A DNA stretch of 52,405 nt from Pirellulales bacterium (GTDB taxonomy: Bacteria; Planctomycetota; Planctomycetia; Pirellulales; UBA1268): contig JADHSL010000001.1 in NCBI GenBank assembly GCA_016776925.1, forward strand, positions 92,311 to 144,715, given 5' to 3'. Shown here in pieces: positions 43,450-51,267 of this stretch (the first letter of the stretch is position 1; every line of letters starts with the position of its first letter). The notes under the pieces were generated by a model. The model ran no database searches and was not told the origin of the DNA. It saw only the letters and a program-made list of their open reading frames with translations. A program made the position numbers and the translations under genes.

Positions 43450-44175
43450 GTGACCGACCAACTTCCTGAGCCACTTGATGCTATAGCCGTTGGTGCGCAC
43501 CCAGATGACGTTGAAATTGGTTGCGGTGGCACGCTCGCAAAATTAGTTTCTCAGGGTTTCCGAGTAGGTATTGTTGATATCACTGACGGTGAGCCAACAC
43601 CACGATCGAGTGGTCCAGAAGAGCGGCTTGCTGAAGCATCGAAAGCTGCCGGCGTGCTCGGTGTTGTGCATCGTGAACAGTTGGGGTTTCCTAATCGAAA
43701 TTTATTTGACTGTTTTGAAGTTCGAGTAGCACTGGCAAAAATTTTTCGTCGATACCGGCCGCGTTTGGTTCTTGGAATTGGTGATAAAACACCGATGGCT
43801 TCACCTGATCACGCCCAGGCCATGGCAATAACAGAGGCAGCCGTTTTCTACTCGCGATTGACGAAATGGGACGAAGTCTTTGATCATCTTCCGGTTCATG
43901 TGATTCCCAACCTCCTGACCTATTTTTTGTTTGCTGGAGTTGCTGATCTTCCAGTAGGCCATTGGCCTATCGTCGTTAATATTGACGGTCACTTAGAGCA
44001 GAAATTGAAAGCCGTTCGCTGCTATGATTCTCAATTTCCTCCCGAAAAAGCAAGCGTTTTTACGCGAGTGGAGGCGTTCTCTAAAACTGTGGGGTGCCTT
44101 GGTGGGTGCGCTGAGGGAGAACTGCTTGCCGGAAGTCGCATCCCCTGCACATCAGACCTCATGGGACTATTGTAA
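43450..44175 (+). CDS. bshB1: BshB1-like deacetylase (PIG-L/LmbE family)
   Basis: Zinc-dependent N-acetylglucosaminyl deacetylase family. In bacillithiol synthesis BshB1 removes the acetyl of GlcNAc-malate. The metal motif [17 protein letters not shown] is near the N-terminus (H17, D19, D20), and the third His is in [15 protein letters not shown]. Also family-like are [27 protein letters not shown] and [11 protein letters not shown], which fit BshB1 better than general LmbE proteins. 241 residues. GTG 43450 starts 3 bp after the CobL stop, so they are co-transcribed. BshA and BshC are not in the window, so thiol synthesis here is inference. Confidence 0.82.
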   Translation: MTDQLPEPLDAIAVGAHPDDVEIGCGGTLAKLVSQGFRVGIVDITDGEPTPRSSGPEERLAEASKAAGVLGVVHREQLGFPNRNLFDCFEVRVALAKIFRRYRPRLVLGIGDKTPMASPDHAQAMAITEAAVFYSRLTKWDEVFDHLPVHVIPNLLTYFLFAGVADLPVGHWPIVVNIDGHLEQKLKAVRCYDSQFPPEKASVFTRVEAFSKTVGCLGGCAEGELLAGSRIPCTSDLMGLL

Positions 44176-44234
44176 AGATACGTTGATCACAGCAATCGAA
44201 TCATTACCTCTATGACCCCAATAAGAAGAGCCTC

Positions 44235-44654
44235 ATGAGTCAACCTGAGCAAATAGATACCAAACCTTGGATGCGATGGGTTCTCTATGCGGCTGGTGTC
44301 TACAACATCGCTTGGGGTGGGGTTGCAATCCTCTTTCCACTATGGGTGTTTCGGGCTACCGGCATGGAACCGCCTCACTACCCTGAGTTCTGGCAATGCA
44401 TTGGTATGATTGTGGGAGTTTATGGTATTGGATATCTTATTGCGGCTTCTGATCCAATTCGTCACTGGCCCATCGTGTTTGTGGGTTTTCTAGGCAAAGT
44501 GCTTGGTCCGATAGGATTTGCTGAGGCGCTCTGGTCTGAGAGGCTTCCTCTGGCATTTGGTTTGAATATTGTGACGAATGATTTGATTTGGTGGCTTCCA
44601 TTTTCTTTCATCCTTCTTACTGCTTGGAAAGCTCGTGGCCGCTCCAAAAACTGA
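44235..44654 (+). CDS. Four-helix integral membrane protein of unknown function
   Basis: 139 residues with four hydrophobic helices: MRWVLYAAGVYNIAWGGVAI (about 13-32), CIGMIVGVYGIGYLIAAS, WPIVFVGFLGKVLGPIGFAE and LIWWLPFSFILLTAW. Short polar loops and no catalytic motif. I do not recognise the family with confidence. Its end overlaps the next gene, a FAD oxidoreductase, by 20 bp in another frame, so the two are translationally coupled and may act together, for example as a membrane partner. Confidence 0.75.
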   Translation: MSQPEQIDTKPWMRWVLYAAGVYNIAWGGVAILFPLWVFRATGMEPPHYPEFWQCIGMIVGVYGIGYLIAASDPIRHWPIVFVGFLGKVLGPIGFAEALWSERLPLAFGLNIVTNDLIWWLPFSFILLTAWKARGRSKN

Positions 44655-45693
44655 TCAATCTCCTGGCGAATACGACATTGTTGTTGTTGGTGCTGGAATT
44701 GCTGGCCTCATGGCATCTGGCTATCTAATAAAAGCTGGCTACCGGGTGGCAGTTTTAGAGAAAGCTCGCGGAGTTGGCGGTCGAATGGCAACCCGTCGGA
44801 TTGGTGAAGCGGTCTGTGATCACGGAGCTCAATATTTTTCTGTCAAGGGAAGAGCATTTGGAAGTGTTGTCTCAGAATCGCAAGAGGCCAGTGCTGTCGT
44901 GCCATGGTGCGATTTATTTCCACGGTCAGAAACAGCCGAGGGTCCAGCTGTAGAACCACTTGATGAAGTTGGGCACGCCCGTTGGAGAGGTGCTCGCGGC
45001 ATGACAAGTCTTCCAAAGTATCTTGCTGAGCAACTGCCCGAACCGGTGAAAACGGGAGTGCGGGTTTGTTCCTTGGGCGTTCAAGATAATGCAGTCCATG
45101 TGACCTGTGAAAACGATGAAATGGTTGTGGCTCGTGCCGCTGTGCTTACCGCCCCTGTTCCTCAAGTTGTCGAAATATTTTATTCTGGTGGACTGCGACC
45201 TCCCGTTGTCGATCCGCAGGTGTGGGACATGCTTTCATCGGTGGAATATTCTCCCTGCTTTTCACTTATGCTTTGCTTAGCGAAGCCAAGTCTGCTGCCT
45301 GATCCCGGTGGTCTTGAAGTCTGTTCCGGTCCAGTCGCCTGGATTGCTGATAATTATAAAAAAGGAATATCCCCAGTACCAAGCCTCACGGTTCAGGCAA
45401 CCGCTGAATTTAGTAGGGATCACTTCAATGCTGATCCGAAGCAGGTGGAAGACAAACTTATAGAAGCAGTACATTGTTGGATTGATGGGGAAACTTCTGA
45501 TGAGGTTCAGGCGCGGTCGCTTCAGCGTTGGAAATATGCCTTTCCTGTTTCACCAGTCAAGGCGCCGATGATCGCAGTGCAAAACAAGCCACCAGTCGTT
45601 TGTTGTGGTGATGCCTTTGGTGGTGGTCGTGTTGAATCTGCAGCATCAAGCGGCCTTGCTGCTGCACGTTGGATTCAACGGCTTCTGAGCTAA
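44635..45693 (+). CDS. FAD-dependent amine-oxidase-fold oxidoreductase (renalase-like)
   Basis: 352-residue flavoprotein. The dinucleotide-binding motif is VVVGAGIAGLMASGYLIKAG, followed by VLEKARGVGGRMATRR, where the GGR and RMATR blocks mark the renalase/amine-oxidase group, then DHGAQYFSV. The C-terminal FAD block is CCGDAFGGGRVESAASSGLA. GTG 44635 overlaps the four-helix membrane gene. Substrate unknown: members of this group oxidise amines, NAD(P)H isomers or carotenoid-like compounds. The next gene, 200 bp on, is an aldehyde dehydrogenase. Confidence 0.86.
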   Translation: MAAPKTDQSPGEYDIVVVGAGIAGLMASGYLIKAGYRVAVLEKARGVGGRMATRRIGEAVCDHGAQYFSVKGRAFGSVVSESQEASAVVPWCDLFPRSETAEGPAVEPLDEVGHARWRGARGMTSLPKYLAEQLPEPVKTGVRVCSLGVQDNAVHVTCENDEMVVARAAVLTAPVPQVVEIFYSGGLRPPVVDPQVWDMLSSVEYSPCFSLMLCLAKPSLLPDPGGLEVCSGPVAWIADNYKKGISPVPSLTVQATAEFSRDHFNADPKQVEDKLIEAVHCWIDGETSDEVQARSLQRWKYAFPVSPVKAPMIAVQNKPPVVCCGDAFGGGRVESAASSGLAAARWIQRLLS

Positions 45694-45841
45694 TGTACTT
45701 CAGCCATGTCAGACGTGATGCTACTTCAGAATACGGGACATCGGAGTTCTTCACGGCATCTTATGAAGTACCCATGGCGACACATCAGCAATTGCGCGGG
45801 TATGCTGTAAGAGAGCCCTCTCGTGGCACTTCTTAAGCCGA

Positions 45842-45853
45842 ATAGGGCCCTAT
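45842..45853. promoter_or_regulatory. 12-bp perfect palindrome before the aldehyde dehydrogenase gene
   Basis: ATAGGGCCCTAT is self-complementary and lies 40 bp upstream of the aldehyde dehydrogenase ATG. It could be an operator half-site pair. No regulator is identified for it. Confidence 0.25.
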
Positions 45854-45893
45854 CCTTCGAGAAATACCTGTCCTCAAAACGTGGAGACAAATT

Positions 45894-47384
45894 ATGGCTT
45901 CAGTTACAGCAACGAAACTTCCTGAAGTTGAATCATACCTGTCAGGAGGACTCATCTCTGGCGTTGTTGGTGGTGAAGACTGGTGCGGCTCGGGAGGCAC
46001 AACATTCCAATCTCATGACCCGGGCACCGGTGATGTGCTTGCCGAGGTGCATGCCTATACCGCAGCCGATGTCAATCAAAGTGTTGATAAAGCAAACGAG
46101 TCATTCAAAAAATCAGGTTGGTCGACACTGGCTCCGAATGAACGTGGCGTGCGGCTTCATCGATTCGCAGACCTCGTGGAGCAACAAAAAGAGGTTGTGT
46201 CTCAAATCGAAGCAATTGATGCAGGTAAATTACCAGCTCATGCTATGGGAGACGTTGAGAATTTCGTTGAGTCCCTTCGTTTTTTTGCAGATATGGCACA
46301 GAATGTTCAGCGGCGCAACCAGCTCGCCGTAGCAGGGCATGAAGCTTGGACGCTACGCAGTCCATGGGGTGCATGCGGCTTCATTTTCCCTTGGAACTTC
46401 CCGATTCTTCTTATGGGTTGGGGCATAGCGCCTGCTTTAGCAGCTGGGAATACGGTTGTCGTGAAGCCTGCTGAAGACACCCCTCTTTCATCGATTTTTG
46501 TTGCTCGTTTAGCTCGTGAAAGTGGCATGCCTGACGGTGTTGTCAACGTTGTTCCAGGTCTTGGGAGTGAAGCCGGAGCAGCTTTGTCCGCAAATCCCGG
46601 CATTCAGCGGATGTCTTTCACAGGTTCTCCTGAGGTGGGGAGGCTTGTTGGTGAGTCCTGTGGCCGAAATCTTGTGCCTGTCAAACTTGAGCTTGGGGGT
46701 AAGGGGGCTGCAGTGGTCTTTGAAGATGTTGATGTTGAAGCAACTGCAAAAAAACTTGTGGGAGCAATTACGTTTCACACTGGGCAGGTTTGTTGTGATG
46801 CAACCCGATGGTTGATTCACCAATCAATATACGATGAGTTTGTTGATGCTTGCAGACAGGAAATGCATCGTGTCAATGTTGGCTATCAGCTCGATGGCGA
46901 CACGACCATGGGCCCTGTTGTAAATTCAAAACAAAGAGATAGAGTTTTGAGTTATCTTGAAAAGGGTGTTGCTCAGGGGGCTGATGTTGTGGTTCCCGGA
47001 GGGGCAGCTGAAGTAGCCGGACGGAATGGTTTCTATGTGAAACCATGTTTATTAAGTGGTTCGCTTGGTAACGTAGCTGCACGGGAAGAGATTTTTGGTC
47101 CTGTCGCTTACATGACGACATTTGACCAGGAGACAGAGGCTATTTCGCTCGCCAACGATACAGATTACGGTCTTGCAAATAGTGTTTGGACCACAGACTT
47201 AGGTCGAGCAGCACGTGTTGCTGAGTCAATGGTCGCCGGCAATAGTTGGATCAATTCCCATAATGTCTTTGCCAAAGGGGTGCCGTACGGTGGAATTCAT
47301 AAGAGTGGCATGGGTGGAGGCGTCAATTCGATAGAAACCCTTTTTGATTATTGGCGGAGTCAGTCGATCGTGCGGCCGCTGTGA
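45894..47384 (+). CDS. NAD(P)-dependent aldehyde dehydrogenase
   Basis: 496-residue member of the aldehyde dehydrogenase superfamily, which oxidises aldehydes to acids. Catalytic Glu is E266 in KLELGGKGAAVVFEDVD, and the nucleophile is C300 in TFHTGQVCCDATRWL. Cofactor site blocks GFIFPWNFPILLMGWGIAPA and TVVVKPAEDTPLS are present, and FGPVAYMTTF lies in the C-terminal part. The double Cys after the catalytic one is seen in some betaine-aldehyde-type enzymes. ATG 45894 has a TGGAGA site. The gene lies between two FAD oxidoreductases, which could supply an aldehyde substrate; that link is inference. Confidence 0.94.
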   Translation: MASVTATKLPEVESYLSGGLISGVVGGEDWCGSGGTTFQSHDPGTGDVLAEVHAYTAADVNQSVDKANESFKKSGWSTLAPNERGVRLHRFADLVEQQKEVVSQIEAIDAGKLPAHAMGDVENFVESLRFFADMAQNVQRRNQLAVAGHEAWTLRSPWGACGFIFPWNFPILLMGWGIAPALAAGNTVVVKPAEDTPLSSIFVARLARESGMPDGVVNVVPGLGSEAGAALSANPGIQRMSFTGSPEVGRLVGESCGRNLVPVKLELGGKGAAVVFEDVDVEATAKKLVGAITFHTGQVCCDATRWLIHQSIYDEFVDACRQEMHRVNVGYQLDGDTTMGPVVNSKQRDRVLSYLEKGVAQGADVVVPGGAAEVAGRNGFYVKPCLLSGSLGNVAAREEIFGPVAYMTTFDQETEAISLANDTDYGLANSVWTTDLGRAARVAESMVAGNSWINSHNVFAKGVPYGGIHKSGMGGGVNSIETLFDYWRSQSIVRPL

Positions 47385-47441
47385 GGCCAGCCGAAAAAAG
47401 TCACCATAATGGAAGTGTTTCACAATCTTTGGATGTGACGC

Positions 47442-48740
47442 GTGGAAAACGTTGATTGTATCATTGTTGGAGCTGGGCTATCCGGGCTGGCATGCGCCCA
47501 AACGCTTATTCAGAATTCCAAATCTGTGCTTGTCCTGGAATCATCTGAGGTTCCAGGTGGACGGGTTGCCACCGACACAATCAGTGGATTTCGGGTTGAC
47601 CGTGGCTTTCAGGTGTATCTCGACTCCTATGCTGAAGGACAACGATTTCTCGATTATCAGTCGCTCCGGTTTGGGGCCTTTGAACCTGGCGCACTTGTTG
47701 CCCGCAATGGTCGTTTATTTTCGGTAAGTGATCCGTGGAGGCGACCTTTTGCAGCCATTCGTTCAGTGTTGTCAGGTGCGGTTGGCGTGACTGATGGTTT
47801 TCGGATTGCCTTGTTGCGAAGCCAGGTCCTGGCTGGTGTACGGCGAGGGGAGATTGACCCCTCTGCGATTTCTGGTCGCGCAGAAAAAACGACACGTGAA
47901 GAACTTGTCTCGCGTGGCTTTTCATCTGATTTTATCAAGTTGTTTTTTGAGCCGTTCTTTGGTGGCGTCTTTCTTGAAAGGGATCTCACGACGGCAGCAA
48001 CGGTTTTTGAATTTACATTTGCGATGTTTTCCAGCGGTCGGGCATGTCTTCCTGCAGGTGGCATGTCATCTATCCCGCAGCAAATGGCTCACAAGCTTCC
48101 TTCTGGCTGTTTACAGACTTGTGCTTCAGTCGTTCGAATAAATTTTTTGCCAACTGGTGGCGGTGAAGTAGTTCTTGCAAATGGGCGTCGGTTTCGTGCC
48201 GACTCGATTGTTGTTTCGAGCGCGGCAGTAGCAAATCCAACGATCCTTCCAGAGGGCGTACCGACGGTATGGAAACCTCCACTCTGGAAAGGCACCCGCC
48301 TTGTGGCTTTCGAGTGTGATAAGAAGCCTGCATGCAGGCAGACGCTAGTTGTTTCTGCGGAACCACTTGATGCGGGGCCGATTGATAATCTGTCTGTACC
48401 ATCGGCTGTTACCGAGGGTTACGCACCGGATGGAAAAAATCTAATCTATGTTTCAGTTCGAGGTGATTGGGGGGGCGAAGATGATCAACTCGTGGGTGCG
48501 ATTCGTCAACAAGCCGAAGTGTGGCTTGGTCCTGATGTCAAACTATGGAATCATCTTTCAACAGTCACAGTTCAAAAAGCTTTGCCGATCGAAACTCCAC
48601 TATCAAGACGACGAAGGCCACCGTCAAGTTTTGTCGCCCCAGGACTTTTTCTTTGTGGTGATCATCTGACAACTTCTTCCATCAATGGAGCCCTTGTTGC
48701 TGGGCGTCTCGCTGCGGAAGAAGTTCTACAGTCTGCTTGA
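47442..48740 (+). CDS. FAD-dependent amine-oxidase-fold oxidoreductase
   Basis: 432-residue flavoprotein of the phytoene desaturase/protoporphyrinogen oxidase fold. FAD motif CIIVGAGLSGLACAQTLI, then VLESSEVPGGRVATDTISGF and DRGFQVYLDSYAE, the GGR block. The C-terminal FAD motif is LFLCGDHLTTSSINGALVAG, with a typical Gly/Ala pair. The middle is helix-rich with an Arg/Lys-rich patch. Substrate not predictable. GTG 47442 begins 57 bp after the aldehyde dehydrogenase. It is related in fold, but not closely in sequence, to the flavoprotein at 44635. Confidence 0.87.
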   Translation: MENVDCIIVGAGLSGLACAQTLIQNSKSVLVLESSEVPGGRVATDTISGFRVDRGFQVYLDSYAEGQRFLDYQSLRFGAFEPGALVARNGRLFSVSDPWRRPFAAIRSVLSGAVGVTDGFRIALLRSQVLAGVRRGEIDPSAISGRAEKTTREELVSRGFSSDFIKLFFEPFFGGVFLERDLTTAATVFEFTFAMFSSGRACLPAGGMSSIPQQMAHKLPSGCLQTCASVVRINFLPTGGGEVVLANGRRFRADSIVVSSAAVANPTILPEGVPTVWKPPLWKGTRLVAFECDKKPACRQTLVVSAEPLDAGPIDNLSVPSAVTEGYAPDGKNLIYVSVRGDWGGEDDQLVGAIRQQAEVWLGPDVKLWNHLSTVTVQKALPIETPLSRRRRPPSSFVAPGLFLCGDHLTTSSINGALVAGRLAAEEVLQSA

Positions 48741-49040
48741 GAAGGGTTCTACAGCGCTGTCGCTGAAGAGCGATATTGGGATTAAAAAACACGGTGGGCG
48801 TCTCGTTCCAACAACGAAACTGCAAAGCAACCCCTCAACGAACAACTGTGAGACGAAAGAAGACTCAGTCTAGTCTTCGGAACAGTTTCGCGATGTAGCC
48901 CAGATGCCTCTCACGATAGCGGGAAAATAGAAAATTGCTCGCACGAATCCCGCCATTACGCGATACCCTTCCTTGGAGAAACCCAACCCGGTGAATGTAC
49001 CAATTTCCCTAGAAGTTTGCTCTCGTCAGAGCGTTCTGGG
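48741..49040 (+). other. Intergenic stretch with one hairpin
   Basis: About 300 bp without a supported gene before the TetR promoter. GAAGACT (48859-48865) and AGTCTTC (48872-48878) form a perfect 7-bp stem with a six-base loop, but no T run follows, so a rho-independent terminator is not supported. An open frame (48685-48873) overlaps the end of the oxidoreductase and lacks motifs. Confidence 0.4.
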
Positions 49041-49072
49041 ATGTTACAATGAAGTTAAACAGTTGTTTCAAA
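49041..49072 (+). promoter_or_regulatory. Extended -10 promoter overlapped by an inverted-repeat operator
   Basis: TGTTACAAT (49041-49049) is an extended -10 box (TG-N-TACAAT). Directly after it, at 49053-49072, lies the inverted repeat GTTAAACAGTTGTTTCAAAC, whose core AAACA-GT-TGTTT is perfect. The operator would cover the transcription start of the TetR gene, which starts at 49082. This is the layout of negative autoregulation. Predicted by eye. Confidence 0.5.
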
Positions 49073-49081
49073 CGGTGATTC

Positions 49082-49768
49082 ATGGCATCAATTAGTATTC
49101 AAAAAGTAGGTCCAATCGAAAGCGAAGGGCAAGATGACCCACGTGGCCGAATTTTGTCTGCAGCGGGTCAGGAGTTTGCCGAGAAGGGATTCGAGGCGGC
49201 GACAATTCGTGATATCTGCACGTTGGCGACGGTGAATGTTGCGGCGGTCAATTACTACTTTGGTGATAAACACCGTTTATATATTGAGAGCGTGAGGCAT
49301 GCCCACGAGGAACGATCTCAACAAGTCCCACTTCCTGAATGGGTTGATGGCACCCAGCCAGTCAAAAAACTTCGTGACTTCGTTGGGAATATGCTTCAGA
49401 GAATGCTTGGTTTTGATCATCCGCCTTGGCAGGTTCGGCTGATGCTTCGAGAAATACTCCACCCAACCGATGCGTGTAGGGAATTGGTCGAAGATTATAT
49501 CCGGCCGCACTTTACGGTGTTGTGCTCGATTCTTGATGAATTGACAGATGGTGAAATGTCGCCTGCCGAAGTGCGTCGTATTGGGCTGAGCGTTGTTGGT
49601 CAATGTTTTTTGTATCGTGCTGCTGGTGATGTCGTTGGCATGCTCATTCCCCTAAATGAAAAAAAGAATCTGCATAATCCATTAGACCTTGCAGACTATA
49701 TCACATCCTTTTGCTTGGCTGCTCTTGGGAAACAGGCACCATTATTCGGCGAGGTCTCACAGAAATAG
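49082..49768 (+). CDS. TetR-family repressor (CecR/CerR-like C-terminal domain)
   Basis: 228-residue TetR regulator. The N-terminal HTH is complete: RILSAAGQEFAEKGFEAATI, then RDICTLATVNVAAVNYYFG as the recognition helix, and DKHRLYIESVRHAHEER. The C-terminal part (PWQVRLMLREILHPTD, CRELVEDYIRPHF) matches the CecR/CerR type that often controls efflux pumps next to it. Downstream on the same strand are a membrane-fusion protein and an RND permease, its probable targets. An operator-like repeat lies just before the gene. The ligand is unknown. Confidence 0.92.
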   Translation: MASISIQKVGPIESEGQDDPRGRILSAAGQEFAEKGFEAATIRDICTLATVNVAAVNYYFGDKHRLYIESVRHAHEERSQQVPLPEWVDGTQPVKKLRDFVGNMLQRMLGFDHPPWQVRLMLREILHPTDACRELVEDYIRPHFTVLCSILDELTDGEMSPAEVRRIGLSVVGQCFLYRAAGDVVGMLIPLNEKKNLHNPLDLADYITSFCLAALGKQAPLFGEVSQK

Positions 49769-49833
49769 TCATTCAGCGTCGGATTTGGGCTGCGTGACAA
49801 GAAAATAAAAGTGATTGAGAGAATTTCCTAACA

Positions 49834-51258
49834 ATGACAATGCTCCGGACTATTCTTGGGTGGATCATGCCTCTGCTGATTCTTGGGTGCGGAGTAGCTG
49901 CGTTTATGGCAATGGGAAGCCAGCCGCCACCCACGCGCATTGCAGCGGAGGGTGTAACTGCGACGGCTGTTCAGACAGTGATGGCGGTTCGTGAGCCCGG
50001 TGTTTTCCAGATTGATTTTGATGGTGTGGTTGTACCACTGCGTGAAGTAACACTTTCAGCTGAAGTTGGGGGGCGGATCGTCAAAAAGACACCCGATTGT
50101 CAAAGTGGAGAGTTTGTTACGAAAGGTACGCTGCTTTTTGAGATTGATCCTCGTGATTATGAACTCGAAGTGCGTCGACTGAAGCAGGAGCTGAAGCAGG
50201 CGATATTATCTATTGAGGAAATTGATGAAGAGATTAACCAGAATGTTCGGTCGGTGGAACTTGCAGAAAGGCAGGTTGAGTTAGCACATCGCGAGGTTGT
50301 GAGACAAAACAATTTGAAATCTGACAGGGTGGTGACTGAGGCAGATTATGAGCGAGCCTTGCGAGATGAGCTAACAGCTGACAATAGCCTAAATACGTTA
50401 AAGGGTCAGCGTCGCGTCCTTGCCAAGCGTCGTATTCGTTTAAATGAAGGTCAGACGCTGACAGAGACAATGCTCGAGCGAGCCCAGCTCGACCTTGGGA
50501 GGACACGTATCGCCGCTCCTGTAAGCGGTGTTGTTGTTGAAGAAATGGTTGAGGCAGAATCATTTGTTACCAAAGGTAATCCACTGGTCACTATTGAAGA
50601 TACCAGTGCTGCCGAAGTGAGAGTGAGCTTGCAGATGGATGATGTGTCGCGAATTTGGAGCGACAGTCGCCAAGATCCAGAATTGTCTCCATATGATTTT
50701 CCAGATACGCCAGCAACGGTTATCTACCGAATAGGTAAGCGTCAGTACCGCTGGAAGGGTGTGCTTGAAAGGCAGGAAGGAAAGGGGCTGGAAGCACGAA
50801 CACGAACGCTTCCCTGTAGGGTTCTGGTGTCTGAACCGACTGATGTCGAGGCCATCGATCGCTACGGATCACCGCTACCAGATCTCCCCCTCGGTGCACC
50901 AAAATCACTCCTTCGAGGCATGTTTGTTGATGTTCAGGTCGAGGTTGAAACGAATCAGCCACTCGTTTCGGTTCCCTGCGAGGCATTACGGCCCAATGGG
51001 GATGTCTGGGCAGTAAGGAACAAAACTCTGGCGATCCTTCAGCCACCACTTATTCAGGTGTCAGCAGGCAGGGCCGTTTTTGAATCAACGGCAGATGGCA
51101 TTCAGCCAGATGACCAGATAGTGCTCAGTCAGATTGCGAATCCGCGAGCGAACATGCTCGTCGTCGATAACGCCATCCAGTCTCATGCTGATTCAAAAAA
51201 TGGGCCTGATCGCCTACCGGTTAGTGCGTCATCTGCTTCTCCCCAATCAGGTAAGTGA
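49834..51258 (+). CDS. RND efflux membrane-fusion protein (HlyD/AcrA-like)
   Basis: 474-residue periplasmic adaptor for an RND pump. The N-terminal helix ILGWIMPLLILGCGVAAFMA anchors it, and the lipoyl half-motif VTLSAEVGGRIVKKTPDC plus GEFVTKGTLLFEIDPRDY start the hairpin domain. A long coiled coil follows (about 105-215), closed by LGRTRIAAPVSGVVVEEMVE and KGNPLVTIEDTSAAEV. The C-terminal beta-barrel and membrane-proximal parts (GMFVDVQVEVE) end in a Ser/Pro-rich tail. It is 10 bp upstream of the RND permease and 66 bp after the TetR gene, forming a regulator-pump operon. No outer-membrane factor is in view. Confidence 0.93.
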   Translation: MTMLRTILGWIMPLLILGCGVAAFMAMGSQPPPTRIAAEGVTATAVQTVMAVREPGVFQIDFDGVVVPLREVTLSAEVGGRIVKKTPDCQSGEFVTKGTLLFEIDPRDYELEVRRLKQELKQAILSIEEIDEEINQNVRSVELAERQVELAHREVVRQNNLKSDRVVTEADYERALRDELTADNSLNTLKGQRRVLAKRRIRLNEGQTLTETMLERAQLDLGRTRIAAPVSGVVVEEMVEAESFVTKGNPLVTIEDTSAAEVRVSLQMDDVSRIWSDSRQDPELSPYDFPDTPATVIYRIGKRQYRWKGVLERQEGKGLEARTRTLPCRVLVSEPTDVEAIDRYGSPLPDLPLGAPKSLLRGMFVDVQVEVETNQPLVSVPCEALRPNGDVWAVRNKTLAILQPPLIQVSAGRAVFESTADGIQPDDQIVLSQIANPRANMLVVDNAIQSHADSKNGPDRLPVSASSASPQSGK

Positions 51259-51267
51259 AAAGCCCTC

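Noticed and set aside
48685-48873. Open frame of 62 codons at the end of the FAD oxidoreductase
   Set aside because: Overlaps that gene in another frame and has no independent start signal.
48859-48878. Hairpin as a terminator after the oxidoreductase
   Set aside because: Stem is perfect but no T run follows, so only a structure can be reported.
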